Assembly: GCF_026627255.1 (NCBI RefSeq) | Contig: NZ_JAPNLM010000004.1 | Span: 1 to 64,000, forward strand | Direction: 5' to 3' | Source: Streptomyces antarcticus | GTDB taxonomy: Bacteria > Actinomycetota > Actinomycetes > Streptomycetales > Streptomycetaceae | Length of the DNA stretch: 64,000 nucleotides | Shown: positions 39,605-48,494 of the stretch, piece by piece | Layout: every line of letters starts with the position of its first letter | How positions within the stretch are numbered: the stretch's first letter is position 1 | The notes under the pieces: model-generated | The model's database searches: none | Seen by the model: only the letters and a program-made list of their open reading frames with translations | Told to the model about the DNA's origin: nothing | Made by a program: the position numbers and the translations under genes

Positions 39605-40681
39605 ATGGCGGTGACTCTCGCGGAGGTCGCGGCGCGGGCGGGCGTATCGCCGGCCACGGTCTCTCGCGTACTGAACGGCGGATACCCAGTGGCCGGGGGC
39701 ACACGGACCCGGGTGGAGCAGGCGATCGAAGACCTCGGGTACGTGGCCAACGGACCCGCCCGCGCGCTCGCGGCCGCCACCTCCGACCTCGTCGGTGTCC
39801 TCGTCCACGACGTCGCGGACAGTTTCTTCGGGATCCTCGCCGGATCCCTGCAGAGCGCGCTCGCCCCGGCCGGCCCGTCGGATGCCCGCCGCCTCGCCGT
39901 CGTCTGCAACACGCAGGGTGCCCCCGAGGCCGAACTGGCCTACCTCGCGCTGCTGGAGGGCCAGCGCGCCGGTGGAGTCGTCCTCACCGGTGGTGCCGCC
40001 GAGGACCCCGGCCACACGGCAGCGCTCGCGGCCCGCGTCACACGCATGGCCGCGGGCGGTGTTCCCGTCATCCTGTGCGGGCGTCCTCCGCTGCCCCTTC
40101 CCGATGAACTGCCCGTGGCCACCGTGATGTTCGACGACCGCGGCGGCGCCTTCCGGCTCGCCGAACACCTGCTGGCGCTCGGCCACCGCCGCATCGCCTA
40201 CATCGCCGGGCCTCCGGGACTGAGTACCACCCGGGAGCGGCTGGCGGGACATCGCGCGGCCCTCGTCCGCCACGACCCGGGCCTGGCCGGGATCTGTGCC
40301 CCGCTCACGGTCCACGCCGGATTCGAGCGGGCCGCGGGCTATGACGCCACCCGCGAACTGCTCCGCCGTGGGGAGCCGTTCACCGCCGTCGCCGCAGCCA
40401 ACGACACCGTCGCCACAGGTGCCGCCGCCGCCCTGCGGGACGCGGGAATACGGATCCCCGAGGAGGTGTCGGTCGCGGGCTTCGACGACCTGCCGTTCTG
40501 CGTGGACACGGCACCGGCCCTCACCACCGTCCGGGTGCCGTTGCGCGAGGCCGGGGCGCTGGCCGCCCAACTGGTCACCGGCCGCAGACCCCTGCCCCCG
40601 GGCGGCCTCACCACCCTGCCCACCGAGCTGATGGTGCGCGGCTCCACCGGGCCGCCTCCAGCCGGAGGGAGCCGCCCGTGA
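39605..40681 (+). CDS. LacI-family transcriptional regulator
   Basis: A 358-residue repressor. The N-terminal HTH (VTLAEVAARAGVSPATVSRV) and hinge (YVANGPARALAAATSDLVGV) are canonical, followed by a periplasmic-binding-protein-like sensor: FFGILAGSLQSAL, GGAFRLAEHLLALGHRRIAY, AVAAANDTVATGAAAALRDA and VSVAGFDDLPFCVDTAPAL. The ATG at 39605 has GAGGGGTG upstream. It overlaps the downstream isomerase by 4 bp and should bind the two operators in its own upstream region, controlling both directions. Confidence 0.92.
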   Translation: MAVTLAEVAARAGVSPATVSRVLNGGYPVAGGTRTRVEQAIEDLGYVANGPARALAAATSDLVGVLVHDVADSFFGILAGSLQSALAPAGPSDARRLAVVCNTQGAPEAELAYLALLEGQRAGGVVLTGGAAEDPGHTAALAARVTRMAAGGVPVILCGRPPLPLPDELPVATVMFDDRGGAFRLAEHLLALGHRRIAYIAGPPGLSTTRERLAGHRAALVRHDPGLAGICAPLTVHAGFERAAGYDATRELLRRGEPFTAVAAANDTVATGAAAALRDAGIRIPEEVSVAGFDDLPFCVDTAPALTTVRVPLREAGALAAQLVTGRRPLPPGGLTTLPTELMVRGSTGPPPAGGSRP

Positions 40682-41484
40682 GGTACGCCTTCTCCACGCT
40701 CGGAGTGCCCGGCATCCCGCTCGACCGCAGCGCGGGCCTGGCGGCCGCGCACGGCTTCGACGGCCTCGAGCTGCGGGCCCACCCCGAGGAGCCCCTGCAT
40801 CCGGACAGCCCGCCCGCCGCGCGTGCCGCCGGGCTGCGGGCCCTCACCCGGGAGGGGGTCGTTGTCCTCGGGGTCGCCGGGTACGTACGGGTGGCCGCCG
40901 AAGGCACCGACGAGCCCGTCCTCGCCGCCCTGCGGGGGCTGGTCCGACTCGCCTCCGACCTCGAAGCACCCTACGTACGGGTCTTCCCGGGCGGCGCCGA
41001 GCTGCCGTCGGCGGCGGCCGACGACAACGCCGTGCGGCGGCTGCTGGCCGCCGCGCCGTACGCCGAGCGCCACGGGGTACGGATGCTGCTGGAGACGCAC
41101 GACTCACACCGGACGGCGGCGGCGGCTGCCCGGGTGCTGGACCGGGTCGCGCGTGCGGGGGCCGGCGCGCTGTGGGACGTACTGCACACCTGGCTGGGAG
41201 GCGAGACTCCCGCCGAGTCACGGCGGGCCCTCGGCGCACACCTGGGCTACGTCCAGGTGAAGGACGTGGCGTCGGCCCGGGAACTCACCCCGATCGGGCT
41301 CGGCGCCGGGGTGTTGCCGCTGGCCGAGGCGTTGGCCGTGCTGCCGTCGGACGGGTGGGTCTGCTGGGAGTACGAGAAACGCTGGTACCCCGACGCGGCC
41401 GAGCTGGCCGGGCAGCTCGCACGGGGCCGAAGGTACCTCCAGGGGCTGGAGCCGGGACGGGCCCCGGGGACCGCTGCCGAGTAG
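40678..41484 (+). CDS. Sugar phosphate isomerase/epimerase (second copy)
   Basis: A 268-residue TIM-barrel protein, GTG start overlapping the LacI stop. Motifs: RYAFSTLGVPGIPLDRSAGL, DGLELRAHPEEP (Glu), APYVRVFPGG, VRMLLETHDSHRT (metal Glu and His), GALWDVLHTWLGGE (Asp, His), LGYVQVKDVAS (Asp) and WVCWEYEKRWYPDA (Glu). It differs strongly from the copy at 36269, so the pair probably performs two different steps. It is transcribed with the regulator. Confidence 0.85.
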   Translation: MRYAFSTLGVPGIPLDRSAGLAAAHGFDGLELRAHPEEPLHPDSPPAARAAGLRALTREGVVVLGVAGYVRVAAEGTDEPVLAALRGLVRLASDLEAPYVRVFPGGAELPSAAADDNAVRRLLAAAPYAERHGVRMLLETHDSHRTAAAAARVLDRVARAGAGALWDVLHTWLGGETPAESRRALGAHLGYVQVKDVASARELTPIGLGAGVLPLAEALAVLPSDGWVCWEYEKRWYPDAAELAGQLARGRRYLQGLEPGRAPGTAAE

Positions 41485-41529
41485 GCGATCCTGCCGCGGC
41501 TCGCCACGCGCCGATCCCAGGCGGTACCA

Positions 41530-41800
41530 GGGCGCCCTGCTTCCGCTTCACGTTTCCGCCGGGGATTCCGCTCCCGCTTCGCTGCTCCGCCGGGCGTTCG
41601 CACGCGGCTTCATCTCTCCGCTGGACCGTGCCGCCCCGGCGGCGTGCCCGCGCCGGGGCGTGTCGCTGCGGTCTTATGGTTCCGTCGGGATTCGGCTCCC
41701 GATTCGTGCCCGCGCCGGGGTGTTCCGCTGCGGCCTCGCCGCTCCGCCGCGGGCGTGCCGTTCCGGCTTCGCGGCTTCGCCGGGGCGCAACGCTCTCCGG
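41530..41800. repeat. Degenerate tandem repeat, about 30-bp units
   Basis: Seven or so imperfect units, each with a TTCCGCT-CGGCTTCG-CTCCGCCGGGGCG flavour, fill most of the 450-bp gap between the isomerase gene and the DeoR/LacI-hybrid regulator gene. CTCCGCCGGG and TTCGCCGGGG recur. The reading frames across it are open only by chance of composition. No gene seen. Confidence 0.6.
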
Positions 41801-41933
41801 TGTGGTGACGGTTGCTGTGCGGTGCCGCTCCGGGGAGGGTTGCCGCTGGGATGTACCCCGCCTCGGCCCGGTCCTCCCCGTGGGGCCGGGTTCGATCGAA
41901 ACGATCGGCTTTGGGGGAGGCGCCGCCGCGCCG

Positions 41934-43058
41934 TCAGGGGCGGATGGTCAGCCTCGGGAGGAGTTCCAGGTGCAGACGCGGGCCGCCCTCCGGCTCCCCG
42001 CCCGAGAGCCGGTCCAGCAGCAGCCCGGCGGCCCGGGCGCCGACCTCGTGCTTGGCGGGTGCCACCGCCGTGAGCGGGACGTCGGCCATTCCGGCCACCT
42101 CGTCGTCGTACGCGATCACCGCCAGGTCCTCCGGCACCCGTACGCCGCGCGCCGTGAGCCGGGGGATCAGCATGATCGCGTCCGTGTCGCTGTGGATCAG
42201 CGCGGCCGTCACCCCGCCCGCGGTCACCGCGTCGCACAGGTAGTCCAGGGTCCGGGCGAAGAGGTCGGCTTCCGACAAGGAGGCCGGTCCGGCCGCCGGC
42301 CACGGCGGGGCCGGCTCGAGTCCGAGCGCGGCCACCGCGGCCTCGTACCCGGTCCGCAGCCGCGCCGTCGTCGGGGTGGTCCGGCTGGCCAGTGCGATCC
42401 TCCGGTGGCCCAGTCCCGCCAGGTGCTGCACGGCCCGCGCCGCGCCGTGGGCGTGGTCCGATGCCACCCGGTCCAGTGCCGCCGCCGGATGCCCGGGCGG
42501 TGCCCAGCGTTCCACCAGGACCGTCGGAACCGGGAGTTCCGCCACCCAGGCGCCTTCCCCGGGGTCCGGCGAACCGGCCTCCCAGTTCGGCGTCAGCAGC
42601 AGTCCGTGCGCCCCGGTCGACACCAGTCGGTCCGCCTGGGTGCGGTCCTCGCCCCGCAGGTACCGGGTCAGCCCCACGGTCAGCCGGGCACCGCGCGCCT
42701 CGACCGCTTCGCGGGCGCCGCGGACGACGTCCGCGTAGTAGTACTCGGTCGTGGGCACCACCATCCCGACCACGAGCCCCTCCCCGCCGCCGCCGGGGCC
42801 CGCAGCGCCCCGGGCGGTGGGGGTGGCCGGGGCCGACGCTGCCGCCCGGGGGGCGGTCGGACCGTGCGCCGGATCCACCCGGCTGATCACCCCGTGCATG
42901 CGTTGGATCTCGCCCCGGGCGGTCATCGCCTCGATGTCCCGTCGCAGGGTGACGGGCGAGATGCCGAGTTCCCGTGCCAGGTCCGCCACGCGGACGCTGC
43001 CGCGCGCCCGGACGAGGGTGAGTACGCGGGCTTGGCGCTGGTCTACGTGCGGTCTCAA
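41934..43058 (-). CDS. Hybrid regulator: DeoR-type HTH with LacI-type sensor domain
   Basis: A 374-residue regulator. TTG at 43058 with GGGGGACAT upstream. The N-terminus is a DeoR-like winged HTH (QARVLTLVRARGSVRVADLA, ELGISPVTLRRDIEAM, IQRMHGVISRV) instead of a LacI HTH. After a Gly/Ala/Pro linker comes a LacI/GalR sensor: GLVVGMVVPTTEYYYADVVR, GLLLTPNWEAGSPD, HLAGLGHRRIALASRTTPTT, TAALIHSDTDAIMLIPRL and LAVIAYDDEVAGMADVPLTA. Divergent from the beta-galactosidase-galT-galK operon, so galactose-type regulation is expected. Confidence 0.88.
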   Translation of the reverse strand: MRPHVDQRQARVLTLVRARGSVRVADLARELGISPVTLRRDIEAMTARGEIQRMHGVISRVDPAHGPTAPRAAASAPATPTARGAAGPGGGGEGLVVGMVVPTTEYYYADVVRGAREAVEARGARLTVGLTRYLRGEDRTQADRLVSTGAHGLLLTPNWEAGSPDPGEGAWVAELPVPTVLVERWAPPGHPAAALDRVASDHAHGAARAVQHLAGLGHRRIALASRTTPTTARLRTGYEAAVAALGLEPAPPWPAAGPASLSEADLFARTLDYLCDAVTAGGVTAALIHSDTDAIMLIPRLTARGVRVPEDLAVIAYDDEVAGMADVPLTAVAPAKHEVGARAAGLLLDRLSGGEPEGGPRLHLELLPRLTIRP

Positions 43059-43121
43059 ATGTCCCCCTGCTGTCTGCGCGGTTACGTTCGGCTGATCCGG
43101 GAGTCGGAGCGTACGCGTACG

Positions 43122-43171
43122 GGTACGTGCCGGACGTACGGGTACGGGTACGTGCCGGACGTACGGGTACG
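43122..43171. repeat. 25-bp direct repeat upstream of the regulator
   Basis: Two copies in tandem of a unit beginning GGTACGTGCCGGACGTACGG, rich in GTAC. They lie 64 bp upstream of the regulator start and could be protein-binding or simple tandem duplication. Confidence 0.6.
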
Positions 43172-43249
43172 GGCGGGCGCCTGGGAGGGATGCGGTGCGT
43201 GGGGGGTGGTACAGGGTGTGCGGGGCGCCCGGTGACATCATAAGCATTT

Positions 43250-43263
43250 GATTCGATCGAATC
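43250..43263. promoter_or_regulatory. Operator for the galactosidase operon
   Basis: GATTCGATCGAATC is a perfect palindrome, followed at once by a further GATCGAATC half (43264-43272). It sits just upstream of the -35 element. Confidence 0.65.
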
Positions 43264-43286
43264 GATCGAATCTGATCAATTGGTCA

Positions 43287-43316
43287 TTGACGGTGCGGTC
43301 GGAACGTTCATATATT
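43287..43316 (+). promoter_or_regulatory. Sigma-70-type promoter of the galactosidase operon
   Basis: -35 TTGACG (43287-43292), 18-bp spacer, -10 TATATT (43311-43316). The ATG is 56 bp downstream of the -10. One of the best promoter matches in the window. Confidence 0.75.
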
Positions 43317-43371
43317 CGATGGCGCCCGCACTTCACTTCACGACATCTCGACCTCTCCCGGGAGTCAGCGC

Positions 43372-45168
43372 ATGCTCACGCACGACCAGGACGGATTCCG
43401 GCGCGCAGGCCGGCCCCACCGCATCGTCTCCGGGGCCCTGCACTACTTCCGGGTCCACCCGGACCTGTGGGAGGACAGACTGCGCCGGCTGCGCGCCCTG
43501 GGCGTGAACACCGTCGACACCTACGTCCCCTGGAACTTCCACGAGACGGCTCCCGGCGAGGCGGACTTCACCGGCCCGCGCGACCTCCCCAGCTTCCTGC
43601 GCCTCGCCCGGGACGCCGGTCTCGACGCCATCGTGCGCCCCGGCCCCTACATCTGCGCCGAATGGGATTTCGGCGGCCTGCCCGCGCGGCTCCTCGCCGT
43701 CGATGGCCTGCACCTGCGCTGTTCCGACCCGCGCTTCGAGGCCGAGGTGGACGGCTGGTTCGACGCGGTCGTTCCCGAGCTGCTGCCCCTGCTCGCGAGC
43801 CGCGGCGGCCCGGTGGTCGCCGTACAGATAGAGAACGAGTACGGCTCGTACGGCGACGACACCCGCTACCGTGCCCACGTGGAGCGGGCACTGGTCGAAC
43901 GCGGCGTCGACTGCCTGCTGTTCACGGCGGACGGCCCCGAGGACGCCATGCTCCAGGGCGGGATGGTCCCCGGCCGCCTCGCCACCGCCACCTTCGGCGC
44001 GCGGCCCGCCGAACGCCTCGACGCCCTGCGCCGCTACCAGCGCACCGGCCCGCTCGCCGCCATGGAGTTCTGGATCGGATGGTTCGACCACTGGGGCGAG
44101 GACCACCACGTCCGCGAGGTCGAGGACGCGGCCGGATCGCTCGACGAACTCCTCGCCACCGGAGCCTCGGTCAACCTCTACATGGCCCACGGCGGCACCA
44201 ACTTCGGCTTCTGGGCCGGCGCCAACCACACCGGGTCCCGCCCCGGCGAGGCCGGTTACGAGCCCACCGTCACCAGCTACGACTACGATGCGCCCATCGG
44301 CGAGGCCGGCGAACTCACCCCCAAGTTCCACGCGTTCCGCGAGGTCATCGGCAAGTACCTGCCCCTGCCCGACGAGCCGCTGCCCGAGCCGCTGCCCCGC
44401 ATCGTCCCCGCCCTCGCCGCACCCGCCGGCTCCGCGCCGCTGCTCGCCGCGCTCGACCGTCTCGCCGGACCGCCCGTGCTGCGGGCCGCCCCCGAGTCCA
44501 TGGAGCGGCTCGGCCAGAGCCACGGCCTGATCCACTACCGCACCACGATCACCGGCCCGCGCCCCGCGATGCCCGTCAGGATCGACGGCCTCGGTGACCG
44601 CGCGTACGTCTTCGCCGACGGAGTCCCGCTCGGCGTGCTCGACCGCAACGCCCCCGACGAGGGCCTCGATCTGCCCGTCGGCGAGGACGGCGTGGTCCTC
44701 GACGTACTCGTACGGGCCCAGGGGCGGGTCAACTACGGGCCGCTCCTCGACGACCGCAAGGGCATATGGCGCGGGGTGCGCCACGGCCACCAGCAGCTTT
44801 TCGAGTGGGAGATCCGCCCGCTGCCCCTCACCGACCCGACCACGCTCGACTGGTCCGCGGGCCCGGCCGGACCCGGCGCCGCCGCGGGCGAGCCGGTCTT
44901 CCACCGCTACCTCCACGCCCCGGGCGCCGCCGCCGACGCCTTCGTCGACGTCTCGGGCTGGGGTACCGGCCTGGTCTGGCTGAACGGATTCCTCCTCGGC
45001 CACTACGACACCCCGCGCGGCCCGCAGCGCACCCTCTACGCGCCCGGACCCCTCTGGCACACCGGCGAGAACGAGATCATCGTCCTCGAACTCGAAAGCC
45101 CCGGCACCGGACTGCCGCTGTGCGACCGGCCCGACCTCGGCCGCACCAAGGTCGTCACCCTCCAATGA
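43372..45168 (+). CDS. GH35 beta-galactosidase
   Basis: Hydrolyses terminal beta-D-galactosides; 598 residues, no signal peptide, so it acts on imported sugars. GGGAG precedes the ATG. GH35 signatures: RIVSGALHYFRVHPDLWEDR, VNTVDTYVPWNFHE, IVRPGPYICAEWDFGGLPAR, acid/base Glu156 in VQIENEYGSYGDD, nucleophile Glu232 in AMEFWIGWFDHWGED, and LYMAHGGTNFGFWAGAN. The C-terminal beta-domains hold WGTGLVWLNGFLLGHYD. First gene of a galactosidase-galT-galK operon with a readable promoter and operator; the product galactose feeds the next two genes. Confidence 0.93.
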   Translation: MLTHDQDGFRRAGRPHRIVSGALHYFRVHPDLWEDRLRRLRALGVNTVDTYVPWNFHETAPGEADFTGPRDLPSFLRLARDAGLDAIVRPGPYICAEWDFGGLPARLLAVDGLHLRCSDPRFEAEVDGWFDAVVPELLPLLASRGGPVVAVQIENEYGSYGDDTRYRAHVERALVERGVDCLLFTADGPEDAMLQGGMVPGRLATATFGARPAERLDALRRYQRTGPLAAMEFWIGWFDHWGEDHHVREVEDAAGSLDELLATGASVNLYMAHGGTNFGFWAGANHTGSRPGEAGYEPTVTSYDYDAPIGEAGELTPKFHAFREVIGKYLPLPDEPLPEPLPRIVPALAAPAGSAPLLAALDRLAGPPVLRAAPESMERLGQSHGLIHYRTTITGPRPAMPVRIDGLGDRAYVFADGVPLGVLDRNAPDEGLDLPVGEDGVVLDVLVRAQGRVNYGPLLDDRKGIWRGVRHGHQQLFEWEIRPLPLTDPTTLDWSAGPAGPGAAAGEPVFHRYLHAPGAAADAFVDVSGWGTGLVWLNGFLLGHYDTPRGPQRTLYAPGPLWHTGENEIIVLELESPGTGLPLCDRPDLGRTKVVTLQ

Positions 45169-45182
45169 GAGAAGCCCCGCAC

Positions 45183-46220
45183 GTGAAGCGCACGAGCGCC
45201 CGCCTCGCCGACGGCCGCGAGATCCTCTACTACGACACCGACGAGGGCGCGGCCCGCGCCTTCCCCGACACCCGTCCCCTCGGCGCCCCCGCGAGCGCCT
45301 CCGAGGTCCGCCGCGACCCGCTGCTCGGCGATGAGGTGGTCATCGCCTCGCACCGGCAGGGCCGTACCTACCACCCGCCCGCCGACGAGTGCCCGCTGTG
45401 CCCCTCCACCGGCGGGCGCACGAGCGAGATCCCGGCGCCCGACTACGAGGTGGCCGTCTTCGAGAACCGCTTCCCCTCCCTCGCCGGGGACACCGGCCGC
45501 TGCGAGGTCATCTGCTTCACGCCGGAGCACCTGACCTCCTTCGCCGAACTCGACGAGCGGCGCGCCGCCCTGGTGCTCGCCGCCTGGACCGACCGCACCG
45601 CCGAGCTCTCCGCCCGCGAGGGCGTCCGCCAGGTCTACTGCTTCGAGAACCGGGGCGCCGAGATCGGCGTCACCCTCGCCCACCCGCACGGCCAGATCTA
45701 CGCCTTCCCGTTCGTCACCCCGCGCACCACCCGGATGCGGGCCACCGTCGAGGAGCACCGCTCCCGCACCGGCGGCAACCTCTTCGACGAGGTCTTGGCC
45801 GGCGAACGCGCCGACGGCTCGCGGATCGTGCTGGCCGGGGAGCACTGGACCGCCTTCGTACCGTACGCGGCCCGCTGGCCGTACGAGGTGCACCTCTACC
45901 CGAACCGCCGGGTCCCCGACCTGCCCGCCCTCGGCGACGAGGCCCGCGCCGAGTTCCCCCGCGTCTACCTGGAGCTGCTGCGCCGCTTCGACCGGCTCTT
46001 CGACCGGCCCGAACCGACCCCGTACATCTCCGCCTGGCACCAGGCCCCGACGGGCGGGGGACGCGCCGACTTCGCGCTCCACCTGGAGCTCTTCACGGTC
46101 CGCCGCACCGCGGACAAGCTCAAGTACCTCGCCGGGACCGAATCCGGCATGGAGGCCTACATGAACGACGTCCGGCCCGAGGACGCGGCCGCGCGCCTGC
46201 GGGAGGTGGCGAGCCGGTGA
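45183..46220 (+). CDS. galT: Galactose-1-phosphate uridylyltransferase
   Basis: Leloir pathway enzyme of 345 residues exchanging UDP between glucose-1-P and galactose-1-P. Motifs: VRRDPLLGDEVVIASHRQGR, DECPLCPS (zinc cysteines), VFENRFPSLA, CFENRGAEIGVTLAHPHGQI with active-site His in HPHGQ, WPYEVHLYPNRRVPDL and DFALHLELF. The GTG at 45183 matches the family start VKRTSARLADGRE; an ATG at 45165 overlaps the galactosidase stop (ATGA) and is an alternative. It overlaps galK by 4 bp. Confidence 0.94.
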   Translation: MKRTSARLADGREILYYDTDEGAARAFPDTRPLGAPASASEVRRDPLLGDEVVIASHRQGRTYHPPADECPLCPSTGGRTSEIPAPDYEVAVFENRFPSLAGDTGRCEVICFTPEHLTSFAELDERRAALVLAAWTDRTAELSAREGVRQVYCFENRGAEIGVTLAHPHGQIYAFPFVTPRTTRMRATVEEHRSRTGGNLFDEVLAGERADGSRIVLAGEHWTAFVPYAARWPYEVHLYPNRRVPDLPALGDEARAEFPRVYLELLRRFDRLFDRPEPTPYISAWHQAPTGGGRADFALHLELFTVRRTADKLKYLAGTESGMEAYMNDVRPEDAAARLREVASR

Positions 46221-47377
46221 ACGCGGCGGCGGGGGAGTTCCGGGAGCTGTACGGGTACGCGCCCGAGGGGGTCTGGGCGGCCCCGGGGCGCGTGAACCTG
46301 ATCGGCGAACACACCGACTACAACGACGGCTTCGTCCTGCCCTTCGCGCTCCCGCAGCGCACGGAGGTCGCCGCCGCCCGGCGCGGCGACGGGCTCCTGA
46401 GGCTCCACTCGGCCGACGCCCCCTCCGGGGTGGTGTGCCTCGACATCGCCGGACTCGATCCCGCGCACCCACCGCAGGGTGCCGCGAGCTGGGCGGCGTA
46501 CCCGGCGGGGGTGGTGTGGGCCCTGCTGGACGCGGGCCTTCCGGCCGGGGGCGGCGCCGATCTCCACGTCCGGTCCGACGTTCCGACCGGGGCGGGGCTC
46601 TCGTCCTCAGCGGCCCTGGAAGTGGCCGTCGGACTGGCCCTCACCGACCTGTACGGGCTCGCGCTCAGCCGTCCCGAACTGGCGGCGCTCGCCCGGCGTG
46701 CCGAGAACGCGTACGTCGGGGTCCCGTGCGGGGTCATGGACCAGACGGCCTCGGCCTGTGCGACCGACGGGCACGCCCTGCACCTGGACACCCGGAGCCT
46801 CGAACAGCGGCACATCCCCTTCGACTGCGCGGCGGCGGGCCTGCGCCTGCTCGTCATCGACACCCGGGTCAAGCACGCCCTGGCCGACGGGGCGTACGCG
46901 CGGCGCCGGTCCTCGTGCCACGAGGCCGCGGCAGTCCTCGGCGTGCCGGCCCTGCGCGACCTGCCGTACGAGGGACTGGAGCGGGCCCTGGCGGGTCTCG
47001 CCGACCCGCTCCACCGCAAGCGCGTCCGGCACGTCGTCACCGAGAACGAACGGGTCGTACGGATCGTGGAGCTGCTGCGCTCCGGCGCGTTCCGGGAGGC
47101 CGGTCCGCTGCTGACCGAGGGGCACGCCTCCCTGCGCGACGACTACGAGGTGTCCTGCCCGGAGCTCGACCTCGCGGTGGCCGCGGCCAACGCGGCGGGA
47201 GCGTACGGCTCCCGGATGACGGGCGGCGGGTTCGGCGGCTCGGCGCTGGCCCTGATCGACGCGGACGCGGAGCCGGAGGTGGCCCGGGCGGTGACCGAGG
47301 CCTTCCGCGGGGCGGGCCACGCACCGCCCCGCATCACGACGGCGGCCCCGTCGGCCGGCGCGGCCCGCCTGCGGTAG
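46217..47377 (+). CDS. galK: Galactokinase
   Basis: Phosphorylates galactose at C1 using ATP. The 386-residue GHMP kinase has the galactokinase signature GRVNLIGEHTDYNDGFVLPF, the ATP-binding loop PTGAGLSSSAALEVA, CGVMDQTASA with the catalytic Asp region, and the third motif SRMTGGGFGGSALALI. The GTG start overlaps the galT stop. No galE is present in this operon, so epimerase must be encoded elsewhere. A hairpin terminator follows 20 bp after the stop. Confidence 0.95.
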   Translation: MNAAAGEFRELYGYAPEGVWAAPGRVNLIGEHTDYNDGFVLPFALPQRTEVAAARRGDGLLRLHSADAPSGVVCLDIAGLDPAHPPQGAASWAAYPAGVVWALLDAGLPAGGGADLHVRSDVPTGAGLSSSAALEVAVGLALTDLYGLALSRPELAALARRAENAYVGVPCGVMDQTASACATDGHALHLDTRSLEQRHIPFDCAAAGLRLLVIDTRVKHALADGAYARRRSSCHEAAAVLGVPALRDLPYEGLERALAGLADPLHRKRVRHVVTENERVVRIVELLRSGAFREAGPLLTEGHASLRDDYEVSCPELDLAVAAANAAGAYGSRMTGGGFGGSALALIDADAEPEVARAVTEAFRGAGHAPPRITTAAPSAGAARLR

Positions 47378-47397
47378 CCGCCCGCCCGGGGCCGCGG

Positions 47398-47426
47398 GCC
47401 GGGGCGCCGGGCCGGGGCGCCCCGGC
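47398..47426 (+). terminator. Terminator of the galactosidase operon
   Basis: Stem GCCGGGGCGCC / GGCGCCCCGGC, perfect 11 bp, 7-nt loop. Confidence 0.7.
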
Positions 47427-47527
47427 AGGGGCCCGGCCACACCTCCCGGCCGCCCCCCCCGTCAGGGCGCGGGTGGGGTAACTTCGCGGTGATCACGTGA
47501 CCTCACGAGAGCGGAGCAACGGAACCC

Positions 47528-48478
47528 ATGCGCCATCTCCCCCTGGGCAGTTCGGGCCTGAAGGTCTCCGCCGTCGGACTGGGCTGCAACAACTTCGGCG
47601 GCCGCCTCGACGCCCAGGCCACCCGCGCCGTCGTCGACGCCGCCCTCGACGCGGGCATCACCCTCCTGGACACCGCCGACATCTACGGCGGTGGCGGCGG
47701 TTCGGAACGCCACCTCGGCCAGGCCCTCAAGGGCCGCCGCGACCAGGTCGTGCTCGCGACCAAGTTCGGCTTCGCCGGCATGGACATGGAGTACGGGCCG
47801 GCCGCGGGCTCGCGCGGCGGCCGGGCCTACGTCCGGCGGGCGGTCGAGGAGTCCCTGCGCCGCCTGGACACCGACCACATCGACCTCTACCAGCTGCACA
47901 GTCCCGACCCGGCCACCCCCGTCGCCGAGACCCTCGCCGCGCTCACCGAGCTCGTGGCCGAGGGCAAGGTGCGCTACATCGGCCACTCCAACTTCAGCGG
48001 CTGGCAGCTCGCCGAGGCCGCCCACGTCGCCCGCGAAACGGGCGCCGCCCCCTTCGTGTCGGCGCAGAACGAGTGGTCCCTCCTGCAACGGTCCTCCGAA
48101 CGCGAGCTGGTACCCGCGGCCCTGCACTACGGCGTCGGCGTCCTGCCCTACTTCCCCCTCGCCAACGGCCTCCTGACGGGCAAGATCCGCCGCGGCGCGC
48201 CCGTCCCGGCCGGCTCCCGCCTCGAAGGGCGCGACGCCTACCTCACCGAGGAACGCCTCGACGTGGTCGAAGCCCTGGCCGCGCTTGCCGAGAAGCACGG
48301 GCGCACCGTGCTCGAACTCGCCGTCGGCTGGCTCTCCGCGCAGCCCGGCTGCGCCTCCGTCATCGCGGGAGCCACCTCGCCCGAGCAGGTACGGGCCAAC
48401 GCGGCCGTCGCCGACCGGCCCCTGGACGCCGAGCTGCTCGCCGCGATCGACGCCGTGGCACCGGGCGCCCCGGCGTGA
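47528..48478 (+). CDS. Aldo/keto reductase (YajO/YhdN-like)
   Basis: NADP-dependent oxidoreductase of 316 residues with a full AKR tetrad: Asp and Tyr in LLDTADIYGGGGGSERHLGQ, Lys in VLATKFGF, His in IDLYQLHSPDP. NFSGWQLAEA, FVSAQNEWSLLQRSSE and PGCASVIAGATSPEQVRANA complete the barrel. The ATG at 47528 follows CGGAGCAACGG. It is 16 bp from the next gene and probably co-transcribed with it. Substrate unknown. Confidence 0.88.
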   Translation: MRHLPLGSSGLKVSAVGLGCNNFGGRLDAQATRAVVDAALDAGITLLDTADIYGGGGGSERHLGQALKGRRDQVVLATKFGFAGMDMEYGPAAGSRGGRAYVRRAVEESLRRLDTDHIDLYQLHSPDPATPVAETLAALTELVAEGKVRYIGHSNFSGWQLAEAAHVARETGAAPFVSAQNEWSLLQRSSERELVPAALHYGVGVLPYFPLANGLLTGKIRRGAPVPAGSRLEGRDAYLTEERLDVVEALAALAEKHGRTVLELAVGWLSAQPGCASVIAGATSPEQVRANAAVADRPLDAELLAAIDAVAPGAPA

Positions 48479-48494
48479 ACGGTCCCCGGGCCGG

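Noticed and set aside
41485..41933. Coding sequence in the open plus-strand frames over the repeat
   Set aside because: Frames are open because the repeat lacks stops; encoded residues are Arg/Ser/Cys-rich with no motif.
44766..45182. Extended upstream part of the galT frame
   Set aside because: It is an out-of-frame reading of the galactosidase; family similarity of GalT starts at 45183.
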